Shown: positions 1 through 5,749, counted from the first letter of the stretch. The stretch: 5,903 bases of DNA from an uncultured cyanobacterium (GCA_938029995.1 CALHGI010000284.1:1-5903); one strand, 5' to 3'. Numbers and translations: made by a program. The notes: a model not told the origin generated them from the sequence alone.

Positions 1-15
1 CCTATCGTTCTCACC

Positions 16-315
16 ATGGCCAAAAAGTCTAACCCCAAGACAACGTCCCAGAAACCCACTCGGCCCCCAGGTATGAGCCAAGAAAAGTTTGATCGATTGG
101 TGGGGGAAGTGCAGTCACCCTTTAAAGGGTTGCGCAAAGTAATTTATGGGGCTGTGGGGGCGTCTGGGTTAGTGGGGGCGTTTATCTTCTTTACCCAACT
201 GCTAGCCGGTCGGAATGTAAATTCGGCAATTTCTAACTTGGCCGTACAGCTGGGGGTAATTGGTATCGTTGTATTTTTGTTTTGGTTAGAGGGCCGGGGA
301 AAAAGTGACTCATGA
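16..315 (+). CDS. DUF3493 (LPA1-like) small membrane protein
   Basis: A 99-residue protein with a basic, Lys/Pro-rich N-terminus (residues 1-20) followed by the DUF3493 core. A conserved-looking stretch around residues 25-45 (RLVGEVQSPFKGLRKVIYGA) leads into membrane helix 1 (about 43-62), the short loop AGRNVNS, and membrane helix 2 (about 72-91). It has no signal peptide. The family is found in cyanobacteria and plastids; the plant and algal relatives LPA1/REP27 help photosystem II assembly or D1 synthesis. By inference this is a small thylakoid or plasma-membrane protein of similar use, but the bacterial form lacks the TPR part and its role is not proven. The length of about 100 residues is usual for bacterial members. 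Only 15 bases lie upstream in the window and no Shine-Dalgarno is visible there, so the ATG is chosen by fit to the family. The stop overlaps the next gene by 11 bases. The family call is from remembered motif similarity. Confidence 0.85.
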   Translation: MAKKSNPKTTSQKPTRPPGMSQEKFDRLVGEVQSPFKGLRKVIYGAVGASGLVGAFIFFTQLLAGRNVNSAISNLAVQLGVIGIVVFLFWLEGRGKSDS

Positions 316-916
316 TGACAAGCCAGCAGTGGTGCTGGACAGGCCAGCGGTGGTGCTGGTGCATGGTCTGTGGAATACGGTTAATATTTTTCAGCAGTTA
401 CGCCCATACCTGGAAGAACGGGGCTGGACCGTCCACGGGGTAGGACTAACGCCGAACAATGGAGACATTGGCATTGAACAGCAGGCGCAGCAATTAAAAG
501 CATTTATTGAATGCTCCTTGGAACCCCAGCAGCCCTTTTATCTGTTGGGGTTTAGCATGGGTGGCCTGGTCAGTCGTTATTATTTGCAGCGTTTGGGTGG
601 ACTGCAACGGGTACAGCGATTTATCGGTGTGGCGGTGCCCCACTATGGTTCCACCTTGGCCTGGTTTCGGTGGAACATTGGAGGACGGCAAATGCGTCCA
701 GGCAGTGCATTTTTAGCTGACTTAAATCGGGATGTGGAACAGTTGGCGGCCTGTCGACCCTTATGCCTATGGACGCCCTACGATTTGTTGGTGCTGCCAG
801 CCCACCATTGTTGTTTACCCATTGGGACCAATAAACGCTTACCGGTGTCTAGCCACAATGGCATGCTATGGGACAAACGCAGCCTGGCGACGATTGCTGA
901 AGGGTTGCAGCCTTAG
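305..916 (+). CDS. Lipase-like alpha/beta hydrolase
   Basis: A 203-residue alpha/beta-hydrolase-fold protein resembling small triacylglycerol lipases and esterases of the EstA/LipA kind. Visible signatures are the first core strand and oxyanion motif AVVLVHGLWN (residues 15-24), the nucleophile elbow GFSMGG with Ser84, a likely acid at Asp160 (in TPYDLLVLP) and a likely catalytic His184 (in SSHNGMLWD). All three triad members are therefore in order. It should hydrolyse an ester or thioester bond; the substrate is unknown. It has no signal peptide or membrane segment, so it is probably cytoplasmic. The start is GTG, with GGGGA four bases upstream at 296-300. The gene overlaps the DUF3493 gene by 11 bases, suggesting translational coupling. 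Oddity: residues 7-11 and 14-18 are both PAVVL, from an in-frame 21-base duplication. Translation could instead begin at a GTG in the first copy (329 or 332), which would shorten the protein by 8-9 residues without touching the fold. Confidence 0.85.
   Translation: MTHDDKPAVVLDRPAVVLVHGLWNTVNIFQQLRPYLEERGWTVHGVGLTPNNGDIGIEQQAQQLKAFIECSLEPQQPFYLLGFSMGGLVSRYYLQRLGGLQRVQRFIGVAVPHYGSTLAWFRWNIGGRQMRPGSAFLADLNRDVEQLAACRPLCLWTPYDLLVLPAHHCCLPIGTNKRLPVSSHNGMLWDKRSLATIAEGLQP
322..363 (+). repeat. In-frame 21-base tandem duplication in hydrolase start
   Basis: Bases 322-338 and 343-359 match at 16 of 17 positions (GCCAGCAGTGGTGCTGG versus GCCAGCGGTGGTGCTGG), with a period of 21 bases. The period is seven codons, so the reading frame is kept and PAVVL is written twice. 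The second copy forms the core strand leading into the HG oxyanion motif; the first is an extra N-terminal copy. Confidence 0.85.
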
Positions 917-1009
917 GGATGTCAGGGCAGCATGGGCACTGCTTCCCCAGCATAAAACCACCGCCCCCATTACACCCCCCACCGAGCTATCCAGGCGATA
1001 CTACATCAC
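917..1009. other. Convergent intergenic gap
   Basis: Ninety-three bases separate the 3' ends of the hydrolase (plus) and the aldo/keto reductase (minus). The stretch is C-rich on the plus strand (for example CCGCCCCCATTACACCCCCC at 961-980). I see only a weak stem (GCAG/CTGC around 929-944) and no T-run next to it, so no convincing intrinsic terminator for either gene. Confidence 0.6.
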
Positions 1010-1978
1010 CTACAGCCAGGGCTTGGTCACCTCACCAATGTGATTCTGTTCTTCCGTTGTCAGCGCCCAACCCAAGGCCCCAGCATTTTGTTTTGCCTGG
1101 TTAGCCGTCTTTGCTCCTGGAATCGGCATCACATCACCTTGGGCAATGAGCCAATTGAGGGCCACTTGGGCCGGTGTCTTATCGTAGCGTTGGCCAATCT
1201 CCTTAAGCACCGATATCACGGGCCCGATCTTATTTAAATTATTCTTACTAAATCGTGGATCAATCCGCCGCGCCCCGGTGGGAGGTTGATAGGTCTCCAC
1301 CGTATACTTGCCCGTTACCAAACCTTGGGCCAACGGACTATAGGCCAAAATTGTTACGCCCAAATCCTTGGCCGCACCGAGCACACCATTGGATTCAATT
1401 TTGCGGTGAAACAGGGAATATTGCACCTGGTTAACGGCTAGTGGAATACCCCGTTCAGCCAAATAACCATGGGCCTTATGCATCTGGCTAGCGGAATAAT
1501 TACTCACCCCAATGGCCTGAATGCGACCTTGTTTTATCTCATCCGCCAACGCATTCATTAACGCCTTTTGCCCCATCAAAAAGTCGAAGGGCCAATGTAT
1601 CTGATAGAGGGCCACCGTGGGCAGCTGCAATCGCTTTAAACTAGCGGTGAGAGCATCGGCCACAGCCTGGGCATTAAACCGCCAAGGCAACGGAAAATAC
1701 TTGGTGGCCACCACCACCGGAGTCTCTGCTTGCTGAACAAACTGCCCCAACAGTTCCTCAGACTTACCTAGGCCATAGACCTCAGCCGTGTCAAAAAAGT
1801 TAACCCCTGCCGCCAGGGAGGCCTCAAATGCCTGCTGCACGTCATTGGCACCATAGTCTTGACCATACTGCCAAAACAGCGAATCTCCCCAGGACCAAGT
1901 GCCCACCCCCAAGGCAGGAATCTCGGGACCATCGGGCATGAGTTTTATGGTTTGAGCATTGCCTGGCTGGTCTGTCAT
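1010..1978 (-). CDS. Aldo/keto reductase
   Basis: A 322-residue NADPH-type aldo/keto reductase (TIM-barrel AKR superfamily), expected to reduce aldehydes or ketones in the cytoplasm. The substrate cannot be told from sequence. Counting from the ATG at 1978, the catalytic tetrad is complete: Asp63 and Tyr68 in FFDTAEVYG, Lys93 in ATKYFP and His128 in YQIHWP. Other family landmarks are PALGVGTWSWGD near the N-terminus, IGVSNYS (about 156-162), NQVQYSL (about 183-189), AYSPLAQGLVTGKY (about 212-225) and the cofactor-binding-type IPGAKTANQAKQN near the end. An in-frame GTG at 2008 would add 10 residues, but it sits directly against the T-run of the upstream terminator and the extra residues do not look like the family. 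The ATG at 1978 has GGAG three bases upstream and fits homologue lengths better. It lies downstream of the sigma factor on the same strand, separated by a terminator. Confidence 0.92.
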   Translation of the reverse strand: MTDQPGNAQTIKLMPDGPEIPALGVGTWSWGDSLFWQYGQDYGANDVQQAFEASLAAGVNFFDTAEVYGLGKSEELLGQFVQQAETPVVVATKYFPLPWRFNAQAVADALTASLKRLQLPTVALYQIHWPFDFLMGQKALMNALADEIKQGRIQAIGVSNYSASQMHKAHGYLAERGIPLAVNQVQYSLFHRKIESNGVLGAAKDLGVTILAYSPLAQGLVTGKYTVETYQPPTGARRIDPRFSKNNLNKIGPVISVLKEIGQRYDKTPAQVALNWLIAQGDVMPIPGAKTANQAKQNAGALGWALTTEEQNHIGEVTKPWL

Positions 1979-2008
1979 AGTCTCCGAAGTCACTTCAATA
2001 ACACCCAC

Positions 2009-2040
2009 AAAAAGTAAGGATGCGTTAGTAACGCATCCTT
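2009..2040 (-). terminator. Intrinsic terminator of the sigma factor gene
   Basis: A perfect 11-bp inverted repeat, AAGGATGCGTT (2016-2026) with AACGCATCCTT (2030-2040), encloses a 3-base loop. On the minus strand it is followed by ACTTTTT (2015-2009), the classic stem plus U-tract. It lies about 60 bases after the sigma factor stop and just before the aldo/keto reductase. There is no T-run on the plus-strand side, so it should act only on minus-strand transcripts. Confidence 0.88.
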
Positions 2041-2100
2041 GAGTAGTCTAGGCTCTAATTGTATTTACGTATTTACTATGCCATTAGTCCAACCACCGCA

Positions 2101-3057
2101 CTAGCTAGCTAAATACTCACGCATATCGGACTGACGCTTGCGCAAGCGGGTCAGTGCTTCCCGCTCAATCTGACGCATCCGCTCACGGCTAATGCTGAGC
2201 AATTCACCAATTTTAGCCAAGGTCATGTGCTTACCATCATCTAGACCAAAGCGAAGGTGGAGAACCCGTTGCTGCTGCGGTGTCAGTTCCGCCATCAAGC
2301 GATCTAAATCCTTGCGTAGCAGTGACTGGGTGGCGTAGGCCTCAGGAGATTCACCGGGATCTTCCAACAGGTCGCCCAGGTTAGTATCTTGGTTATCACC
2401 AATGCGTAGATCCAACGACAGCGGTGTGCGAGATTTTTCTAGATAATCCCTCACCTGCTTGGAAGTTAAGTTTACCTCTTCTGCCAGTTCAGCAATGGTT
2501 GCGGCCCGACCAAGCTTCTGGGAAAGCTGACGCTGAGCCTTCTTAATTTTGTTTAGCTTCTCGGTGATGTGAATGGGTAGACGAATGGTACGACTCTTCT
2601 CCGCAATCGCCCGGGTAATTGCCTGGCGAATCCACCAGTAGGCGTAGGTGGAAAAGCGATACCCCTTCAGCGGGTCAAATTTTTCCACACCGCGCTGCAT
2701 GCCAATGGTCCCCTCTTGAATCAGGTCCAGCAAGTCTACATTGCGCTTAATGTATTTTTTGGCCACGGATACCACAAGTCGAAGGTTGGCCTCAACCATG
2801 CGCCGTTTTGCCAGTTCTCCTGCATCGATAGCCTGGTTTAGGTCATCGACCGAAAGCTCTGCAGCTTCAGCCCATTCAAGAGTGCTAGGCTCACGCTCTA
2901 AACTCTCTTTCAACTGGGTACGACAAGCCTGTAAGGCGACAAATTTTTGAACTTGCTTTCCATAAACAACTTCCTGTTCATGGGTGAGAAGAGGTACTCG
3001 TCCAATTTCCTTAAGGTAGGTACGAACCAAATCGTTGGACGTCTGAGAAGCTTTCAT
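2101..3057 (-). CDS. Group 2 sigma-70 factor (RpoD/SigA family, SigB/SigD-like)
   Basis: A 318-residue primary-like sigma factor that directs RNA polymerase to promoters. Region 1.2 begins at residue 8 ([21 protein letters not shown]). Regions 2.1-2.4 span about 86-160, including [19 protein letters not shown] and the core -10 recognition and melting stretch [20 protein letters not shown]. Region 3 is about 161-240 ([15 protein letters not shown], then DPGESPEA). Region 4 is about 250-310, with the -35-binding helix-turn-helix [21 protein letters not shown]. The short N-terminus without a long region 1.1 extension, and the near-identity to SigA in region 2.4, indicate a group 2 factor. In cyanobacteria these are non-essential regulators of responses to light, nutrient or heat stress. 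SigB and SigD cannot be separated here without a tree. Met294 stands where Ile or Val is usual (RERMRQ). The ATG has no strong Shine-Dalgarno, and a terminator follows the gene. Confidence 0.95.
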   Translation of the reverse strand: MKASQTSNDLVRTYLKEIGRVPLLTHEQEVVYGKQVQKFVALQACRTQLKESLEREPSTLEWAEAAELSVDDLNQAIDAGELAKRRMVEANLRLVVSVAKKYIKRNVDLLDLIQEGTIGMQRGVEKFDPLKGYRFSTYAYWWIRQAITRAIAEKSRTIRLPIHITEKLNKIKKAQRQLSQKLGRAATIAELAEEVNLTSKQVRDYLEKSRTPLSLDLRIGDNQDTNLGDLLEDPGESPEAYATQSLLRKDLDRLMAELTPQQQRVLHLRFGLDDGKHMTLAKIGELLSISRERMRQIEREALTRLRKRQSDMREYLAS

Positions 3058-3084
3058 AATGTGACAGAGCGCAAAACTACAGGG

Positions 3085-3103
3085 GAGGGCGAAAATCCGC
3101 CTC
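3085..3103 (-). promoter_or_regulatory. Leader hairpin before the sigma factor gene
   Basis: GAGGGCG (3085-3091) pairs with CGCCTC (3098-3103) as a six-pair stem with one bulged G and loop AAAATC. It lies 28-46 bases upstream of the sigma factor ATG, so it would be in the 5' untranslated region and could affect translation or RNA stability. It shows only as folding potential; no known element is recognised. Confidence 0.35.
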
Positions 3104-3255
3104 TCGAATTAGAAGGAAGACAAAATAGGTGGACGTAGAGCAAAGAAAATGTGTAACAGAGAAAGCAATCCCATAAATCCTTGATAAACCTGTCGACTTT
3201 AGCTAATAGGATGTTTCCCGATTGGCACAAGAAGAAAGATGAACAAGGGAAAATT

Positions 3256-3270
3256 GATACGTATCGATAC
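3256..3270. repeat. Two overlapping 10-bp palindromes
   Basis: GATACGTATC (3256-3265) and GTATCGATAC (3261-3270) share five bases, giving an alternating GATAC/GTATC pattern. The site is about 200 bases upstream of the sigma factor start. It could be an operator for a dimeric regulator, but no known consensus is recognised. Confidence 0.3.
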
Positions 3271-3368
3271 AGATATTCCGTAGATGTGAAGCCCTAGCCG
3301 TAAACAGGGATGGAACTAGATGGATTGCTCAATGGAGTAGTGATGCTGCGTTTGTATGAACCCAGACT

Positions 3369-3374
3369 ATCATA
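3369..3374 (-). promoter_or_regulatory. Possible -10 box for the sigma factor gene
   Basis: The minus strand reads TATGAT here, five of six matches to TATAAT, inside an AT-rich stretch. No good -35 box is seen at the right spacing, as in many regulated cyanobacterial promoters. Use of this box would give a leader of about 300 bases, so it is only a candidate. Confidence 0.2.
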
Positions 3375-3460
3375 ATTTTAAGTAATGTAAACTTTATTAG
3401 AAATACTTTTTCATTTTCCCACGTAATTATTGGCTATATGAAAAGCGTCCCCTGCCCAAT

Positions 3461-3541
3461 TAGCACTTAGAATAATTGATTCGTATGGGCTTAGCTGCAT
3501 CAAGAGTGACAAAATCTGAGCCAAGTGCTTAACACTTTTTT
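3461..3541 (+). ncRNA. Possible small structured RNA with terminator-like 3' end
   Basis: Two stems abut on the 3' side: AGCACTT (3462-3468) pairs with AAGTGCT (3523-3529), and GGCTTAG (3488-3494) pairs with CTGAGCC (3516-3522, one G-U pair). The 3' strand can re-pair, because AAGTG (3523-3527) also matches CACTT (3533-3537), which runs straight into six T residues (3536-3541). This is terminator-like but has only five pairs. A weak -10-like TATATG lies at 3435-3440. It does not match Yfr1, tmRNA or another RNA I know. The evidence is pairing only, so the call is tentative. Confidence 0.25.
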
Positions 3542-3661
3542 AAAGAATCTGCCGCCGTTAGGGTGGCTTAGATTAATTTTCTAGACGTTGGTGGTTGCCA
3601 ATTTGAGCCAGACTGTGCTGAATTGCTGTCTTGGCTGATTTTCAGGCCTGTGGTGCACGCC

Positions 3662-3796
3662 CTAGTGGTCTGTCAAGCCTAAGATTTAGGATGAGGCTAG
3701 TGAAAAGTAAAGAGTCAAAAGTGAGGTCGAGTCACGCCTTACTCTTTACTCTTCATCAACACCCAACCCTAATTTTTAGCTTTGAAGCTGCACTAG
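3662..3796. mobile_element. MITE-like long imperfect palindrome
   Basis: The two ends form ungapped inverted repeats: 3662-3690 and 3768-3796 match at 20 of 29 positions, starting with an identical CTAGTG, then TCAA, CTAA and TTAGG in register. Farther in, AGTAAAGAGT (3706-3715) is perfectly complementary to ACTCTTTACT (3741-3750), and GTGA (3721-3724) to TCAC (3732-3735). The symmetry centre stays near 3728-3729. Size (about 135 bases), absence of coding sequence, terminal inverted repeats and CTAG ends with a possible TA duplication fit a MITE. Alternatively it is a large 3' stem-loop of the DUF4335 transcript. The right end contains that gene's stop codon. Confidence 0.55.
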
Positions 3797-5235
3797 TCTA
3801 GCAGCTCCCTAACGGTTGGCCGGTTCGTTCCGGAGTAGGTCAGCTCCACCCGGAGGGGTCTGCCGGGCGCTGGGGTAAGGGCCGGAGGGGGTAATATGAC
3901 CGGTGCATTTTCACTGATCGGTTCCATGGCCGTAATGGTGCCGTCCGGGGACAGTTGCAGGTGGTACACCAGGGGAAAGGGGGCAGTGGTGGGTTGGTAA
4001 GGGGCGAGCTGGGTTGCGATCGCAACCAATATGGACCCGCTAGCCGCACCGCTAGCCGCCTCGCTGGCCGACTCAGCACTAGCCACCGCGCCGCTGGTCG
4101 TCGCGCCGCTAGCCGCGCCATCGAACGGCTCAGCCTGCCGTACCCTAGCTTCCAAATCACCGGCAGCGGTGCGATCTGCATTGCCCTCAAGTGGTGGAAC
4201 CGCAGAGGGAGCCGGGGCCCCGACCGCCGGGGGCGGTTCATCAGCGGCAATGGCCCCCACGGCCCCATCGTCCAGGGCCTCAGCCTCAGCACCGGCGATC
4301 TCAGCGCTGGCCGCATCAGCTGCATCAACGGAAGACTCCTGTTCCAAGCGATTGTCCCCCAAAGGTTCCGGTGGCGCTTCGGCAAGGTCCAAGGACGGCG
4401 CCGCTCCGGCAATAGCTTCGTCCAGCCCCCCAGCTTCAGTCGGCTCCCCCCCAGGGGCTTCCGTTTCCGTTGCGTCTACCTCAGATTGGGGTAGGTTCTG
4501 CCGCCGTCGCAGCAGGTCTCGGCTGGCCTTAAAGTTAAACCGATCAGCGCCAGCGGGCCGGTCTGCTGGTGCCGCCGGAGCGGTGCTAGGCTCCGGGCGT
4601 TCATTGGACAGGCCGTCGGCGTCGGACAGGCCGTTGGCGTCAAAACCATTATCAGCCCCGGCTGCGGGGGGGGCTGGCGGGGCAAGCGCCACATCGTCTT
4701 CCAGGCCTGATGATTTTGGGGCCTGGGATGTGGTAACCGAGTCGTTGAAGGTGGCGGGCCGGTCCCGCAGATACAGGGTGGTTACCCCCACGGCCACTAG
4801 CAGGGACGCCACGGCGGACCCAGGCCGCCACCAGAGTGGGCGGCGGCGCTTGGCGGCGGCGGTTTTGGTGGCCCGGGGCAGGGTCATTTGTTGCTGGCCA
4901 TAGGCACTGAGCACTTCTGCTAGGTCAAATAGTTGCAGGGTGCTGAGTTCTAGCTGCTGGTCTAAAATTTCTAGCTGGTGGATTTGGGGCCAGGCTTGGT
5001 GGGTTAGGTGGGTTTGCACATAGGCTTCCACCGCATCGCTGACGACGACTAAATGTTGCTGATCGCCCGCTGCTAGTAGCTGCCGTTCTGTCTGGCCTAG
5101 CCACAGGTTAAAGCGCAGCTGGCGCACCACCGGTCGGTCGCTCCACTGGGATAGGGTAGACTGATGCGCCGTTACCTCTAGGGTACAGTCACCGGACTGA
5201 TGGTGCTGGGTATGGATGGGTAAAACGGGGGGCAT
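3793..5235 (-). CDS. DUF4335 domain protein, membrane-anchored, with long low-complexity linker
   Basis: A 480-residue protein. Residues about 16-120 resemble the N-terminal part of the cyanobacterial DUF4335 family: CTLEVTAHQSTLSQW, then RPVVRQLRFNLWL and a segment ending VSDAVEAYVQTHL. A basic stretch (AAAKRRRPLWWR, 126-137) precedes one membrane helix at about 139-156. Residues 161-400 are a long linker rich in Ala, Pro, Gly, Asp and Glu, with repeats such as DANGLS/DADGLS and AASG. Residues about 401-480 form a small folded-looking domain (PLVYHLQLSPDGTITAMEPI) like the family's usual C-terminus. Topology is probably N-terminus in, C-terminus out. The function of the family is unknown. 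DUF4335 genes often sit next to DUF3038, which is absent upstream here. The ATG is the only good in-frame start; no Shine-Dalgarno is seen. The stop lies in the end of a palindromic element. Confidence 0.85.
   Translation of the reverse strand: MPPVLPIHTQHHQSGDCTLEVTAHQSTLSQWSDRPVVRQLRFNLWLGQTERQLLAAGDQQHLVVVSDAVEAYVQTHLTHQAWPQIHQLEILDQQLELSTLQLFDLAEVLSAYGQQQMTLPRATKTAAAKRRRPLWWRPGSAVASLLVAVGVTTLYLRDRPATFNDSVTTSQAPKSSGLEDDVALAPPAPPAAGADNGFDANGLSDADGLSNERPEPSTAPAAPADRPAGADRFNFKASRDLLRRRQNLPQSEVDATETEAPGGEPTEAGGLDEAIAGAAPSLDLAEAPPEPLGDNRLEQESSVDAADAASAEIAGAEAEALDDGAVGAIAADEPPPAVGAPAPSAVPPLEGNADRTAAGDLEARVRQAEPFDGAASGATTSGAVASAESASEAASGAASGSILVAIATQLAPYQPTTAPFPLVYHLQLSPDGTITAMEPISENAPVILPPPALTPAPGRPLRVELTYSGTNRPTVRELLD
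4012..4027. repeat. HIP1 octamer inside a 16-bp palindrome
   Basis: GGTTGCGATCGCAACC is a perfect palindrome containing the HIP1 core GCGATCGC (4016-4023), the octamer over-represented in many cyanobacterial genomes. It lies in the C-terminal part of the DUF4335 coding region. I noticed no other copy in the window. Confidence 0.8.
4037..4117 (-). repeat. Degenerate 12-bp repeats coding AASG-type units
   Basis: CCGCTAGCCGCA (4037-4048), CCGCTAGCCGCC (4049-4060) and TCGCTGGCCGAC (4061-4072) are adjacent; a further clear copy lies at 4106-4117 and weaker ones in between. Read on the minus strand they encode the Ala/Ser/Gly-rich end of the DUF4335 linker (GAASG-like units, about residues 373-400). 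Slippage within the low-complexity linker would explain them. Confidence 0.65.
4606..4641 (-). repeat. 18-bp tandem repeat (two units) in DUF4335 linker
   Basis: Two adjacent 18-base units, 4606-4623 and 4624-4641, differ at one base (C to T at 4635). They encode the six-residue repeat DANGLS/DADGLS (residues about 199-210) in frame, pointing to recent slippage in the linker. Confidence 0.85.
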
Positions 5236-5285
5236 TGGTGCGTTTGGGGTCAGATGCTCAGGGTCTGAATGGTCTAGGCGCTATG

Positions 5286-5291
5286 GTTATA
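5286..5291 (-). promoter_or_regulatory. Possible -10 box for the DUF4335 gene
   Basis: The minus strand reads TATAAC, five of six matches to TATAAT, which would start transcription about 45 bases before the ATG. No -35 match is visible at the normal distance, so the call is weak. Confidence 0.2.
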
Positions 5292-5324
5292 GCTTACTAG
5301 GACATATCTATGGCGGCTAGGGCG

Positions 5325-5348
5325 GTTACCGTTAGGGAAACGGGTAAC
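5325..5348. repeat. Nine-pair hairpin upstream of DUF4335
   Basis: GTTACCGTT (5325-5333) pairs with AACGGGTAAC (5339-5348) with one bulged G and the loop AGGGA. No T-run follows on either strand, so it is not a standard terminator. It could be an operator or a leader structure. Confidence 0.45.
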
Positions 5349-5508
5349 GTTTGCACTGTATCAAAACTAAAAACCGAAAAGTGGGTTATGCCGCAACGCT
5401 CTCAGTTCTAGGCAGGCAATAGCGACGGTGCAGTAACAAACATTCCAGAGAAATCTAGAAGGCGCTATGGGTGCCAAGCTATATATTCAAAATAAAATCT
5501 GATGTTCA

Positions 5509-5712
5509 CTACATGAGACTAGCCATAGTCACAACAACTGCACAGTTGTCTTGGGCCTCTGCCGTAACATCATCCCAAATGTCATTGACATCATCAGCAT
5601 AGCCGCTTGCCCTTTGGCTGGAGTCAAAACAGGCAATAAAGCCCACATCGTTATCTGTAATGGAAGCCCCTAAGCCTATCGCCATATCACGGGCTTGCCG
5701 CAATTGCTCCAC
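5509..5712 (-). CDS. Small acidic hypothetical protein
   Basis: A 67-residue open frame beginning with GTG, with GAGG about ten bases upstream and a possible -10 box (GATAAT) farther up. I do not recognise the family. The product is acidic (for example GYADDVNDIWDDVTAEAQD, about residues 37-55) with two Cys residues (28 and 57), no signal peptide and no membrane helix; the end AVVVTMASLM is hydrophobic. The codons look like those of ordinary genes. A GTG start is the only option near the upstream stop; an internal ATG at residue 10 would leave 58 residues. It lies 273 bases upstream of the DUF4335 gene on the same strand, too far to suggest an operon. It could be a real small gene, a remnant of a larger one, or chance. 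Confidence 0.4.
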   Translation of the reverse strand: MEQLRQARDMAIGLGASITDNDVGFIACFDSSQRASGYADDVNDIWDDVTAEAQDNCAVVVTMASLM

Positions 5713-5743
5713 AACAACTAATCCTCAATGCAACACCCTAAAA

Positions 5744-5749
5744 ATTATC
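5744..5749 (-). promoter_or_regulatory. Possible -10 box for the small acidic ORF
   Basis: The minus strand reads GATAAT, five of six matches to TATAAT, in a strongly AT-rich stretch (5740-5765). Transcription would start about 25 bases before the GTG and the leader would carry the GAGG. No clear -35 box is present. Confidence 0.25.

Larger units (their letters stand above)
3058..3660. other. Long intergenic region upstream of the sigma factor gene
   Basis: No convincing protein gene, tRNA or rRNA is seen in these roughly 600 bases; short open frames lack start signals or stop quickly. The stretch next to the sigma gene must hold its leader and promoter. It contains a leader hairpin (3085-3103), overlapping palindromes (3256-3270), an AT-rich block (about 3365-3415) and a possible structured RNA (3461-3541). 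The MITE-like palindrome follows from 3662. Confidence 0.6.
5236..5508. other. Upstream region of the DUF4335 gene
   Basis: I see no convincing gene in these 273 bases. They contain a candidate -10 box (5286-5291), a nine-pair hairpin (5325-5348) and a 10-base direct repeat, GGCGCTATGG, at 5277-5286 and 5461-5470. An AT-rich TATATA stretch lies near 5480. The expected DUF3038 partner gene is not present here. Confidence 0.55.

Noticed and set aside
732..1237. Several short plus-strand frames around the hydrolase 3' end and opposite the reductase
   Set aside because: They overlap well-supported genes, have Trp/Cys/Pro-rich shadow composition and lack ribosome binding sites.
1979..2008. GTG-started 10-residue extension of the aldo/keto reductase
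   Set aside because: It begins directly at the terminator T-run and the extra residues do not resemble the family, whereas the ATG at 1978 has GGAG upstream.
2098..2108. CACTAG at the sigma factor stop, like the end of the MITE-like palindrome
   Set aside because: Only the CTAGTG hexamer is shared; the following bases do not match the inverted-repeat arms and no partner arm is found.
3778..3789. Small palindrome AGCTTTGAAGCT as a DUF4335 terminator
   Set aside because: On the minus strand it is followed by AAAAATT rather than a T-run, and it lies within the arm of the larger palindrome.
3840..4412. 190-residue frame on the minus strand inside DUF4335
   Set aside because: It is a shifted reading of the same linker, dominated by Arg, Pro and Leu, with no domain or start signal. 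DUF4335 in its own frame has recognisable domains at both ends.
4031..4903. 290-residue open frame on the plus strand opposite DUF4335
   Set aside because: It is antisense to the GC-rich, repetitive linker of DUF4335, is nearly all Ala/Ser/Pro/Arg, and resembles no protein family. Long antisense frames are expected opposite such sequence.
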